From Mucilaginibacter sp. 14171R-50 (GTDB lineage Bacteria > Bacteroidota > Bacteroidia > Sphingobacteriales > Sphingobacteriaceae): a stretch of DNA of 64,000 bases. The notes below the pieces were generated by a model. The model searched no databases and had not been told where the DNA came from. It saw nothing but the letters and a program-made list of their open reading frames with translations. The DNA is taken from assembly GCF_010093045.1 (NCBI RefSeq), contig NZ_CP048115.1, positions 3,038,001 to 3,102,000 on the forward strand, written 5' to 3'. The position numbers and the translations under genes were made by a program. This document shows positions 19,097-27,194 of the stretch, in pieces; positions within the stretch are counted from its first letter, which is position 1; every line of letters starts with the position of its first letter.

Positions 19097-19712
19097 ATTA
19101 ACACTGGTCGCATTGCTGCTGGCTGGCAGCGTCCGGGCACAAACATTCGCGGAATGGTTCAGCCAAAAGAAAACGCAAAAGAAATACCTGCTCCAGCAGA
19201 TCGCAGCTTTACAGGTTTACAGCGGCTACCTGAAAACCGGTTATAGCATTGCTAAGGGTGGCCTGGGTTCCATCACCTCCTATGTTGGTAATGAATTTAG
19301 TCTGCACGATGGCTATTACAAGCACTTAAACACAGTAAGTATAGCCGTTAAGAATAATCCGCGCGTTGATGACATTATTCGCTGGCAGCAGGATATTTTA
19401 AAGCAAACTATGGCTATAAAGAAGCAAACTGGCTTAACAGCGAATGAAAACAATTATGCCGGTAAAGTTTGTAGTGCCTTGTTAAGCGATTGCGATGCCC
19501 GTATCAATGACCTGCAGACTATTTTATCGGATAACAAGACCGAAATGAGCGATGAGGAACGCCTCCGGCAAATTGGCCGACTGCACATAGCGATGCAGGA
19601 TAACTATCGCTTCGCCGCGAATTTTCGTTCACAACTTCAAATTTACGCGCGTAATAAGCAACAGGAACAACAAGACAATAACACTTTAAGGAACTTATAT
19701 GCGAACCATTAA
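19083..19712 (+). CDS. TraI-like paralogue, copy 2
   Basis: The start was set at 19083 (MDCIKLTLVALLLAGSVRAQ) for its signal peptide. The 209-residue product is exported and helical. It shares with its neighbours the GNEFSLHDGYYKHL / VKNNPRV block and EMSDEERLRQIGRLH. It lacks the LxRSKDL terminus of copies 1 and 3 and ends in NTLRNLYANH. It may be a structural partner of copy 3 in the periplasmic part of the channel; its function is unproven. It overlaps the next gene by 14 bases. Confidence 0.65.
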   Translation: MDCIKLTLVALLLAGSVRAQTFAEWFSQKKTQKKYLLQQIAALQVYSGYLKTGYSIAKGGLGSITSYVGNEFSLHDGYYKHLNTVSIAVKNNPRVDDIIRWQQDILKQTMAIKKQTGLTANENNYAGKVCSALLSDCDARINDLQTILSDNKTEMSDEERLRQIGRLHIAMQDNYRFAANFRSQLQIYARNKQQEQQDNNTLRNLYANH

Positions 19713-20322
19713 AATATTCATAGCTATGCTGTGCTTTAGCATCAGCGCCCAGGCCCAAAGTGATGAACTGCAGCAATTAATGCTCAACATTGAGAAGCTA
19801 ACGCAGTTCAAAGCCATTCTGTCCGATATGAAACAAGGTTACCAGATCTATCAGCAAGGCTATGGAATGGTCTCTAATTTATCAAAAGGCAATTTCAACC
19901 TGCATAATATTTATCTAACCGGCTTGATGGCGGTTAGTCCGGCGGTGCGGAATAACCCCAGAGTGGGCCAGATCATGGCGCAGCAGAATGACTTGATCAA
20001 CGAATACAAGCGTTACACCAGCCTGTTCCGGCAAAGCGGCTCCTTTAAAGGCGATGAATTAAATTATATCAACAATGTATTTAATCAACTCGTCAAGCAA
20101 GGCAACAATAACCTGGACGAACTGGCTAATGTAATGACCGCGAACCAACTGCGCATGTCGGATGATGACCGGCTGCGGACCATCGATCGCATCTATGTAA
20201 GCAGCACCGATCAACTACAGTTTTTACGATACTTCAACCGTAAAGCGGTGATGCTGAGTTTACAACGCAGTAAAGATCTCAGCGACACCCAAACGCTTAA
20301 ACGGCTTTACGGCATCAACTAA
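19699..20322 (+). CDS. TraI-like paralogue, copy 3
   Basis: A 207-residue exported helical protein (signal ends near SAQAQ). It contains GNFNLHNIYLTGL, VRNNPRV and RMSDDDRLRTIDRIYV, which mirror copy 2, and ends in LSLQRSKDLSDTQTLKRLYG, which mirrors copy 1. So it bridges the two and suggests three members of one family in tandem. It precedes traJ by 6 bases. Confidence 0.65.
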   Translation: MRTIKIFIAMLCFSISAQAQSDELQQLMLNIEKLTQFKAILSDMKQGYQIYQQGYGMVSNLSKGNFNLHNIYLTGLMAVSPAVRNNPRVGQIMAQQNDLINEYKRYTSLFRQSGSFKGDELNYINNVFNQLVKQGNNNLDELANVMTANQLRMSDDDRLRTIDRIYVSSTDQLQFLRYFNRKAVMLSLQRSKDLSDTQTLKRLYGIN

Positions 20323-20328
20323 AAAATT

Positions 20329-21477
20329 ATGAAAAAGAAAGCTATAATGATCGCCTTGCTGGCGATCACCGGGACGGCTTTGCCGCAAATTGTACGGGCC
20401 GATGGCCTGGCAGACGATATTCAGGGTCTTCAGGGCGTATTAAACAATGTCTATAATGAGATGCTGCCGATGTGCAGCCAACTCATCGGTGTTGCCCGTG
20501 GCATTGCCGGGTTTGGCGCTTTGTGGTATATCGCCGCGCGTGTCTGGCGGCATCTCGCCAATACGGAAGCTGTGGATTTTTACCCGCTTCTGCGGCCATT
20601 CGCTTTGGGCATGGCTATTTTACTGTTTCCTACGGTCATTGCCGTGATCAATGGTATCATGAACCCGGTCGTGACCGCTACCGGCGGTATGGTCAAAAAT
20701 TCTGATGCCGCGATCGAGAAGCTGTTGGCCCAAAAGCAAGCGGCTATCGAGAAAACGGATACCTGGCAAATGTATGTCGGCGATGACGGTGAAGGCGACC
20801 GGGATAAATGGTACAAATACACGCATCCCGACGACCCTAATGGTGATAAGGAGGGCGTTTTTTCCGGCCTCGGGAATGATGTCAAGTTCGCCATGGATAA
20901 GGCCGGTTATAAATTCCGCAACAGCGTCAAACAATGGATGTCGGAAATCCTGCAAGTAGCGTATGAAGCCGCAGCGCTTTGTATCAATACCATCCGTACA
21001 TTTTACCTGATCGTACTGGCCATATTAGGACCCTTGGTATTCGGCTTGTCGGTCTTCGATGGCTTTCAGCATACGCTAACGACCTGGCTGGCCAAATACC
21101 TCAATGTGTTCCTCTGGCTGCCGGTAGCTAACATCTTCGGCAGTATTATCGGTAAAGTCCAGGAGAACATGCTCAAGCTGGATATCCAGCAAATTGGCAA
21201 TGCAGGCGATACCTTTTTTTCCAGCACCGATACCGCTTACCTGATATTTCTTTTGATCGGTATCGTCGGTTACTTTACCGTGCCTGCCGTGGCCGGTTAT
21301 ATCATCAATCCCGGTGGCGGAAACGGCTTATTGAACAAAGTCACCAACCTGACCGCTATCAGCCTGAGTTCAGTCAGTAACCGCGCCGCCAGCGGTGCGA
21401 CCAATATCATTAATGCGCCGGGCCATATCAGAGAAGGCTACCACGAAGAAAAATTAAACGGGAATCCTAAAAAATAA
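20329..21477 (+). CDS. traJ: TraJ, VirB6-like membrane channel protein
   Basis: The 382-residue protein has a signal-like start (IMIALLAITGTALPQIVRA), about six transmembrane helices (for example FYPLLRPFALGMAILLFPTVI, TFYLIVLAILGPLVFGLSVFD, YLIFLLIGIVGYFTVPAVAGY) and an extramembrane loop near residues 140-190. This matches TraJ of Bacteroidetes conjugative transposons, placed with VirB6 as the inner-membrane pore part. Five bases separate it from traK. Confidence 0.88.
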   Translation: MKKKAIMIALLAITGTALPQIVRADGLADDIQGLQGVLNNVYNEMLPMCSQLIGVARGIAGFGALWYIAARVWRHLANTEAVDFYPLLRPFALGMAILLFPTVIAVINGIMNPVVTATGGMVKNSDAAIEKLLAQKQAAIEKTDTWQMYVGDDGEGDRDKWYKYTHPDDPNGDKEGVFSGLGNDVKFAMDKAGYKFRNSVKQWMSEILQVAYEAAALCINTIRTFYLIVLAILGPLVFGLSVFDGFQHTLTTWLAKYLNVFLWLPVANIFGSIIGKVQENMLKLDIQQIGNAGDTFFSSTDTAYLIFLLIGIVGYFTVPAVAGYIINPGGGNGLLNKVTNLTAISLSSVSNRAASGATNIINAPGHIREGYHEEKLNGNPKK

Positions 21478-21482
21478 AGATC

Positions 21483-22097
21483 ATGTTCACACACCTCAGA
21501 AATATCGAAACCGCTTTTCAGCAAAACAAACGGATCGTGGCACTCGTCATCTTAACCAGCGCCCTGATCTCCATTGCGGCGATCTACTTTTCTTTTGCAG
21601 CCTATCAAAAAGCTTCGGCGCATATTTACGTGCTCGCCAACGGAAAAGCACTGGAAGCCATCGCTGCTGACCGTAAAGACAATATCCCGGTGGAAGCCCG
21701 AGACCATATCAAGATGTTCCATCATTACTTTTTCACACTTGACCCCGATGAAAAAGTCATCGACAACAACATCCGCAAAGCCCTGTACCTGGCTGATGAA
21801 AGCGCGCGTAACCAGTATAACGGGCTGAAAGAAAAAAGCTATTATAACAACTTGATCTCGGGTAATATCAGCCAGCAAATTACTGTAGACAGCATACAAC
21901 TCAATATCAATTCCGAGCCTTATTATTTCAAATGTTTCGCCACGCAGAAGCTGATCCGATCCACCAGTACGATCAATAAATTATTGGTGACGCAAGGCTA
22001 TTTGCGTAACGTCAGCCGCTCGGACAATAACCCACATGGCTTTCTGATTGAAAAATGGGAAACCATCGCCAACCGTGATACCACTATCAACCCATGA
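21483..22097 (+). CDS. traK: TraK, VirB8-like bitopic protein
   Basis: The 204-residue protein has one N-terminal transmembrane helix (about residues 20-40, ALVILTSALISIAAIYFSFAAY) and a periplasmic domain with HIYVLANGKALEAI, HIKMFHHYFFTLDPDEK and a final LIEKWETI. These are characteristic of TraK, the VirB8-like assembly factor of this transfer system. Length is normal. The stop overlaps the next small gene by ATGA. Confidence 0.9.
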   Translation: MFTHLRNIETAFQQNKRIVALVILTSALISIAAIYFSFAAYQKASAHIYVLANGKALEAIAADRKDNIPVEARDHIKMFHHYFFTLDPDEKVIDNNIRKALYLADESARNQYNGLKEKSYYNNLISGNISQQITVDSIQLNINSEPYYFKCFATQKLIRSTSTINKLLVTQGYLRNVSRSDNNPHGFLIEKWETIANRDTTINP

Positions 22098-22249
22098 AAA
22101 AGTTCAATCAATTAACGCTCAAGCAGCAAAAAATAGCCCTTGTGATTTTTTGTCTGCTGTTCTCGGTGCTGCTGATACTCAGCATCCGCTATCAGCAAAT
22201 GCGGATCAACACCGGTACAATTCAACAACCCAGAATTCAAAACAGATAA
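22094..22249 (+). CDS. TraL-like small membrane protein
   Basis: A 51-residue open frame between traK and traM. The ATG is in the ATGA overlap with traK, and its stop is two bases before the traM start, which supports true translation. It has a basic N-terminus (MKKFNQLTLKQQK), one transmembrane helix (IALVIFCLLFSVLLILSI) and a short tail. It holds the TraL position in the operon; the function is not known. Confidence 0.65.
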   Translation: MKKFNQLTLKQQKIALVIFCLLFSVLLILSIRYQQMRINTGTIQQPRIQNR

Positions 22250-22251
22250 AT

Positions 22252-23256
22252 ATGGATAAGCAACGAAAATTCCTGTTGGTATTACCGCTATTGGTGATCC
22301 CATTTATGACTATGGCCTTTTGGGCTTTAGGTGGCGGCAAAAACCAAAATCAGCGTGTCGCAGGTCACCGCGGTTTGGATACCGACCTGCCGGAAGCGCA
22401 GTTTAAGGACAAAGGTAAAACCGATAAAATGGCTGTTTACCTGGCGGCGCAGCATGATTCCTTACAAAACGGGGTAAGCCCGGCTTTCTTAAGGTCTATG
22501 GGCCTCGCCAAAGATTCGGTGGCCACGCCGGACGACCAGGCCGAAAAGATACAGGTCAAACTGGCGCAGCTGAACAGGCAGCTTAACCAGCCGCAGGAAA
22601 CACGGCAACCAATAGCTTATAATGAACCCGATCCGCAGCAGGTTAGACAGCTGAAAAAAATGATGCGCAATATGAACGCCGGCGCAAACCAGCCTGATCC
22701 GGAAATGCAGCAGCTAAATAAGATGTTGGATAAGATACAGGCCATTCAAAATCCCGGATCGGTACAGCCTAAAACAGCGACAGCCGAACCCTCCAAACCC
22801 TTCCGTGCCATTTCAGCGATCATCGATGGCAAACAAAAGGTCATGGACGGCGCGGCTGTTAAACTCAAGCTGACCGATACCGTTACCCTAAAAAACCAGC
22901 TATTACCTAAAGGTCAGGAACTTTTCGGCGTTTGTCAGGTGACCAACCAACGATTGCTGTTAACGATCCAAAACATCCGCCTGGACAAACAGATCATTCC
23001 GGTTAACCTCACTGTGTTCAGTCTGGATGGCATGCCGGGCATACCTGCGCCTGATGTCGAATTAGGCGGAGCGGCAGGTTCCGGCGCTGATGACGCTATC
23101 CAAAGTATGCAGTTCCTATCCATGGATCAAAGCTTAGGCGCACAAGCCGCAGCCGGTGGCGTGAATGCTGCAAAGCGCCTTTTCAGCAAAAAGGTAAAGA
23201 AAATCAAGGTCAAACTACAAAACAAATACCCGGTGCTCTTAAAGATCAACAAATAA
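22252..23256 (+). CDS. traM: TraM, VirB10-like conjugation protein
   Basis: The start at 22252 (MDKQRKFLLVLPLLVIPFMTM) was chosen over an upstream in-frame ATG at 22048 inside traK. The 334-residue product has one N-terminal transmembrane helix, a long glutamine/asparagine-rich linker (PEMQQLNKMLDKIQAIQN) and a C-terminal beta domain (AIIDGKQKVMDGAAVKLKL, ELFGVCQVTNQRLLLTI). This is TraM, similar in plan to VirB10. It is normally followed by traN, which is absent here. It overlaps the next start by one base (TAATG). Confidence 0.9.
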   Translation: MDKQRKFLLVLPLLVIPFMTMAFWALGGGKNQNQRVAGHRGLDTDLPEAQFKDKGKTDKMAVYLAAQHDSLQNGVSPAFLRSMGLAKDSVATPDDQAEKIQVKLAQLNRQLNQPQETRQPIAYNEPDPQQVRQLKKMMRNMNAGANQPDPEMQQLNKMLDKIQAIQNPGSVQPKTATAEPSKPFRAISAIIDGKQKVMDGAAVKLKLTDTVTLKNQLLPKGQELFGVCQVTNQRLLLTIQNIRLDKQIIPVNLTVFSLDGMPGIPAPDVELGGAAGSGADDAIQSMQFLSMDQSLGAQAAAGGVNAAKRLFSKKVKKIKVKLQNKYPVLLKINK

Positions 23257-24449
23257 TGGACGACGAACTGAACATCGACCCAAGGGAGACGGATCATTTG
23301 GACCATATCGATATGAATAAGGCCATTAACTTTTACGAACTCCGGACCCAACTGGCAGCGCTGGGCTTCAACGAAGATGCATTGCTGAATGAGTTGCGCA
23401 CCATGGTTACCGGTGAAAAAACTTTGCATGATATCTATATCCAACAGGACGGCGCTGATTTCGCCTTGTCCTTTGAAATGACCAAAGATGGTTACCAATT
23501 GTATTGCATCGACGCATCGATGGATGTCGCCGGTAAGGTCAATAACCAGGTTATGCAATACTTTCAGCCTGATGTTAATGTAGCCACCGAACTTGAATTG
23601 CTCCGGCTACGCCTGTTGGTCAGAAATGATCACGACCCTTTTAGGCCATTAAACCTCGAAGAATCACAAGCCTATATTCATTTATTAAAAACAAATCATG
23701 TTATGAACGATCAAAATTTAAGTTACCTGCAAAAGCAATTGCTAAACCTGGGGTTTGGCGAGAAACTAAACGACGAGCTCGAAAAAAATATCAAGTCGGG
23801 CAAAAAGGAATTTACCTTAGCTACCGCTCAGGAGTACAATAAACAAAACGTGGATTACACCCTGCATTACAAAGCCGGCGATCAGAACGATATGTACTTC
23901 TTTAATAAGTACGACGCCTCATTGCGGGATAAAGATATGCGACAGACCTTTTACCTAAATAAAGGCAGCGGCATTACCGCGAAGGAGGCCTATAACCTCA
24001 TGGAAGGCCGTGCTGTGCATAAGCAACTCGAAAACCTGGAGGGTGAAAAATACCATGCCTGGATCATTTTGGACAAGGAAAACAAAACAGAAAATGGCAA
24101 TTTCAAACTACGTCCTTTTACCAATGGTTGGAACTACAAACCCGAAAGGGCGATCGACAAACTAGATATTATCGGTATCAATGAAGAAGGTGCCCGTGAT
24201 AAACTGATGAAGTCACTGGAAAAAGGCAACCGCCACCAGGTTACCGCCATGAAGGATGGCAAAGAGGTTAAGCTTTTTCTCGAAGCCAACCCCGCTGAGC
24301 ACCGCGTCAATTTAACTAACTGGAAGGGCGAAGCGCAGCAGTTGGAACATTATAAAAAACCGGAGTTGAAGAACGACCAGAAAAAGGCCGAAACCCAAAC
24401 CCAGGAAGCGTCAAAAAAAAAATCTAAAGGAAAAAAAATGACTGTTTGA
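23256..24449 (+). CDS. DUF3945-like protein at the traN position
   Basis: The 397-residue soluble protein has three parts. Residues 1-148 are an acidic domain; residues about 150-240 begin with NDQNLSYLQKQLLNLGFGEKL; residues 250-370 (GRAVHKQL, GEKYHAWIILDKENK, ESLEKGNRHQVTAMKDGKEVKLFLEANP-like spacing) resemble DUF3945, found on Bacteroidetes mobile elements. The tail is basic and lysine-rich (SKKKSKGKKMTV). A DNA-associated transfer role is possible but not shown. It is coupled to traM by a TAATG overlap. Confidence 0.55.
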   Translation: MDDELNIDPRETDHLDHIDMNKAINFYELRTQLAALGFNEDALLNELRTMVTGEKTLHDIYIQQDGADFALSFEMTKDGYQLYCIDASMDVAGKVNNQVMQYFQPDVNVATELELLRLRLLVRNDHDPFRPLNLEESQAYIHLLKTNHVMNDQNLSYLQKQLLNLGFGEKLNDELEKNIKSGKKEFTLATAQEYNKQNVDYTLHYKAGDQNDMYFFNKYDASLRDKDMRQTFYLNKGSGITAKEAYNLMEGRAVHKQLENLEGEKYHAWIILDKENKTENGNFKLRPFTNGWNYKPERAIDKLDIIGINEEGARDKLMKSLEKGNRHQVTAMKDGKEVKLFLEANPAEHRVNLTNWKGEAQQLEHYKKPELKNDQKKAETQTQEASKKKSKGKKMTV

Positions 24450-24453
24450 TCCC

Positions 24454-24461
24454 TATCTTTG
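24454..24461 (+). promoter_or_regulatory. candidate -7 promoter box for a small RNA
   Basis: TATCTTTG fits the Bacteroidetes housekeeping -7 consensus TAnnTTTG exactly. A TTTG lies only 5 bases upstream, too close for a standard -33 box, and no TTTG was seen at the usual 19-20 base distance. Support is therefore moderate. Confidence 0.4.
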
Positions 24462-24467
24462 CCTCAT

Positions 24468-24550
24468 CTTAAGGAAGGTATTCCTGTCTTCCATTGTGAT
24501 AAGGTTTAGGTTGAAAGTCCCCGGCAGCGAGTGTTTGGGGACTTTTATTT
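24468..24550 (+). ncRNA. candidate small RNA with two hairpins and terminator
   Basis: Downstream of the TATCTTTG box come a hairpin GGAAG...CTTCC (24473-24492) and a second stem GTCCCC...GGGGAC (24517-24542), which is followed by TTTTATTT. The second is a convincing factor-independent terminator. The first could be part of a transcript of about 80 bases. The terminator could also serve the transfer operon ending at 24449. No known RNA family was recognised. Confidence 0.45.
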
Positions 24551-24573
24551 ATCTTTAAAGACCTAAATATCGA

Positions 24574-25226
24574 ATGAACACGATACCAAACATTCAAATC
24601 CAGAATATCGGATCGTCGAAAAAGCCCCTCCAGGTGATCAAAGGTTTTATTGAGCTGCCTTGCTGGACAGGTTTTTTCTTGATCGAAGAACCGGATTATT
24701 TAATAAAGACCAAGGTGGTGACCAACGGCCGGATCGATCTTTGGGTAGACGGTGAGATCGGTTTAGATCACAGTTTCTCTACTAATCAGGAACAGGGCAA
24801 TGCGTACGTCTTTTTGGTAGAACAACAGCAAGAGATTCAACGGGCGATTATCCAGGAACTAAAGGAGGAATTCCCCCGTTTGCTTGCCGATGAGTATGCT
24901 TCATGGGATCACGAAAACGGAGACTTTCCAAAATCCGCGGACTTAACGCCCGGTTTCGACTTTAAAGATTATATCGGACCGTATCCATCAGCATAGAAGA
25001 AGATGTGAAAGATGAAGTGGCCTATATCAAATGGCATTTCCGATGCCGCTGGGATCCGGAGCACGGGTTTGAAGTGATCACGCACAAAGACCGGGTGATC
25101 GATATAGGCCCGGAGGCAGACGTTTTTAAAATTAACCAGGACAACGGCACTTACCAGGAATCGGATGAGTTAAAGTATAGAGAATGGGAAGTACCGAAGA
25201 AAAAGAAGTGGCAGCAGTTTTGGTAA
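24574..25226 (+). pseudogene. DUF6985-like gene broken by a one-base deletion
   Basis: Frame 1 gives a 140-residue protein with QREIQRAII-type helices, LADEYASWDH and TPGFDFKDYIGP, and then stops at 24996. The adjoining frame continues VSISIEEDVKDEVAYIKWHF and WDPEHGFEVITHKDRVIDIG, which is the end of the same DUF6985 domain. Adding one G at the CCG-TA near 24981 joins them. It is either a real frameshift or a sequencing error. The downstream half alone could start at GTG 25005 but would lack half a domain. Confidence 0.6.
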
Positions 25227-25227
25227 A

Positions 25228-25977
25228 ATGAAAAAAACAATAATCAATCTATTGTTACTGGTAATCAGTCTGCATGCTGGCGCACAGACGATCAATTCAG
25301 CTTATGTCAAAGCGCTTTACCAGCAGTATCCGACACTTCCGTCAGACTTTTGCCCTTCCTGCAAGCTTTGGGTAAACCCTTATTACAGATCCATCGCCGA
25401 TACAGCCCGGCATATGCCGCTGGTCACCTACTATGTCTACACCAGGGCCCACCGGATAGCACAGGAAACCGCAAACGTTCCACGAACAGGCATTTATGCC
25501 GCCTGGCACCCGGCCTACGGGCAGCCTGATGAAACCAAAGTTTATAAAGAGGCCAACGCACAGTCGGTGAATATGATCGCCAAAGGCCATTGCCAGGCCT
25601 GGATTTTGTTAGCCTGGTGCGCCGATGCGGCAATCCTTTCGGATACCTACACCTTTAACGCGGGCATGGAGTACCAGGGGCAAAACATTGGCACAGAGAT
25701 CGCCACCGAGGAGCTATGCCGCAAGCTTACAGATAAAACCGACAGCGTGCGAATATGGTGCGGTACCTTCGGCAGTGCGAATTCCTATACTAAAGGCAAG
25801 TTAACAGTTACTGTACCTACCCACTATTATAAGATCATCAAGTACGATAACGAATTGCTGTGCTACTGGATGCCCAACCTGCCGACAGAAAAAAGGGCCC
25901 ATTTAGCACAACGAAAGGTTACTCATCAACAGCTGATCGACAATTTAGGATTTGACCCGATGCAAGTTTTCCATTAA
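25228..25977 (+). CDS. exported NUC1-like nuclease (altered active site)
   Basis: The 249-residue protein has a signal peptide ([20 protein letters not shown]). The core follows DNA/RNA non-specific endonucleases: KGH near residue 120, SDTYTFNAG, then QNIGTE with the conserved Asn, [14 protein letters not shown], and VPTHYYKII. The usual DRGH is changed to AKGH. The general-base His and metal-binding Asn remain, so activity may be kept or altered. Such nucleases occur near transfer genes in Bacteroidetes ICEs. Only 2 bases separate it from the previous broken gene. Confidence 0.6.
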   Translation: MKKTIINLLLLVISLHAGAQTINSAYVKALYQQYPTLPSDFCPSCKLWVNPYYRSIADTARHMPLVTYYVYTRAHRIAQETANVPRTGIYAAWHPAYGQPDETKVYKEANAQSVNMIAKGHCQAWILLAWCADAAILSDTYTFNAGMEYQGQNIGTEIATEELCRKLTDKTDSVRIWCGTFGSANSYTKGKLTVTVPTHYYKIIKYDNELLCYWMPNLPTEKRAHLAQRKVTHQQLIDNLGFDPMQVFH

Positions 25978-26108
25978 ATGAATTGACTTTCCAAAACACA
26001 AAGTATTTCCGTCCGGGTCATCCACATAAAACTCCCGGATTCCCAAGGTCTGGTCGACCGGCGTCTGATGTACCGGCGAATTTTGCTTAGAAGAGGTATC
26101 CAGTCCGC
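25945..26108 (-). pseudogene. 3' fragment of a VOC (glyoxalase-like) gene
   Basis: In the minus-strand frame ending with the stop at 25945, the sequence reads [16 protein letters not shown] and [18 protein letters not shown]. This is the final beta strands of a VOC/glyoxalase-bleomycin-resistance protein, with the metal-side Glu in REF. The N-terminal four-fifths are absent. The fragment overlaps the 3' end of the nuclease-like gene. Confidence 0.55.
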
Positions 26109-26285
26109 CGAGTCGCTGTTATTTTCGGTTAAAGGATCATAATACAATTCGCCATAAAAGGAACCGACGCTGTACAATTGGACGATCAGCCCGCTCTCTT
26201 CCCGATCAGCTAAAAATTCGCCTTGTAAAATGAACGCGGCTTTTTCAGCCTCATCGAGCGCATCGTATTGTTCCATCGTAAGCAT
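26101..26285 (-). pseudogene. 5' part of a small ICE hypothetical gene
   Basis: From ATG 26285 the frame reads TMEQYDALDEAEKAAFILQG, FLADREESGLIVQLYSVGSF and [11 protein letters not shown], then runs into the VOC remnant in the wrong frame. The beginning resembles small proteins of about 75-80 residues common on Mucilaginibacter-type elements. The end is lost at the junction near 26105. Confidence 0.45.
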
Positions 26286-26389
26286 AATCAAATTTAAACT
26301 ACCTGGCTTAGTAAAACAAAAAATCTGATCGTAATCAACGCCCTCAGCCACTTCTTTAATGCTTTGATCAGCAAGGGCATGATCAGCCC

Positions 26390-26504
26390 CGTCAGCAGGA
26401 GTGCGTCGACTAAATGACAGCGCATTTTCAGAAGGCCGGCCTCGAATATCGCAAACAAACCCCACCGGGCCCGCACCTACCACACATATATCGGTTTCGA
26501 TCAT
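26390..26504 (-). pseudogene. 5' remnant of ferredoxin-NADP reductase gene
   Basis: ATG 26504 starts MIETDICVVGAGPVG, the FAD-binding dinucleotide fold. One base is extra in the GTGGGGTTTG run; after it the neighbouring frame continues LFAIFEAGLLKMRCHLVDAL. Together these match the first 35 residues of TrxR-like ferredoxin-NADP reductases. The remainder of the gene is missing. Confidence 0.6.
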
Positions 26505-26528
26505 TATTTCCGTTCCGTTCATCACGCG

Positions 26529-26825
26529 TTATCCCTGTATCAAAAAGCAAATGCTATCCGCCAGGGCTTCGACAGAATGCGGTTCGTTGACCGGAATATC
26601 CAAATCGTCGAATTTATTCATGGTTACTTTGCTATTTGCGCTGAAATAATTGATCTGCCCCTCAAGCACCACCAGGCGGGTGTTCACATTTGTTTTATGT
26701 TCCTTGAGCGTCATTCCTTTTTTAAAGCCAAGTACGATCACTTTCGCTGCCTCGCCTTTAACCAATATTTTAACCACCGGGCTTGCCGCCTGTGCAACTG
26801 CCTTCACTACATCTTGTATGACCAT
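26529..26825 (-). CDS. cupin protein (end of gas-handling operon)
   Basis: A 98-residue protein with one cupin barrel: GMTLKEHKTNVNTRLVVLEG and a later DIPVNEPHSVEALADSICFLIQ. The first motif keeps His but not the complete metal triad. It is the last intact gene of the leftward operon starting at ccoN. It is similar in type to the second cupin at 27690, though clearly distinct. A sensing or small-molecule-binding role is inferred. Confidence 0.65.
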   Translation of the reverse strand: MVIQDVVKAVAQAASPVVKILVKGEAAKVIVLGFKKGMTLKEHKTNVNTRLVVLEGQINYFSANSKVTMNKFDDLDIPVNEPHSVEALADSICFLIQG

Positions 26826-26849
26826 ATTTTATATCTGATTAATTTTACG

Positions 26850-27194
26850 CTATAATAGTATCTTCACCTTCAATCCATTTAGGCTTTCATCGACCATTAG
26901 CTGGCAGGACAACCGCCTGTTGTTATCTGAATGACCGGCTTTAAAAAGAGTGGCCTGCTCATTTCTTTCATAAGCTGTCGGCTCCGTTTGCTTCTCTGTG
27001 ATTTCCACCAGGCAGGTTTCGCATTTAACCATTCCCAGGCATTCACCAAATCCCTCTATACCTATCCGGTCATAGATCAGCATCATCAGGCTACGGTATT
27101 CCTTGCTATACGTACGCAATTCATGCTGTTCGCCGTCGTGATCTATAGTGACCGTAATATCCCTCACCGGTATTTTCAGGCTGGTCACGACCAT
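26850..27194 (-). CDS. [2Fe-2S] ferredoxin
   Basis: The 114-residue electron carrier has the plant/bacterial-type cluster motif GECLGMVKCETCLVEI (C-x5-C-x2-C) and a fourth cysteine in RRLSCQL. The spacing of the first two cysteines is one longer than the plant type and fits adrenodoxin-like ferredoxins. It overlaps the hemerythrin gene by 10 bases. It may supply electrons to the operon's haem or di-iron proteins. Confidence 0.75.
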   Translation of the reverse strand: MVVTSLKIPVRDITVTIDHDGEQHELRTYSKEYRSLMMLIYDRIGIEGFGECLGMVKCETCLVEITEKQTEPTAYERNEQATLFKAGHSDNNRRLSCQLMVDESLNGLKVKILL

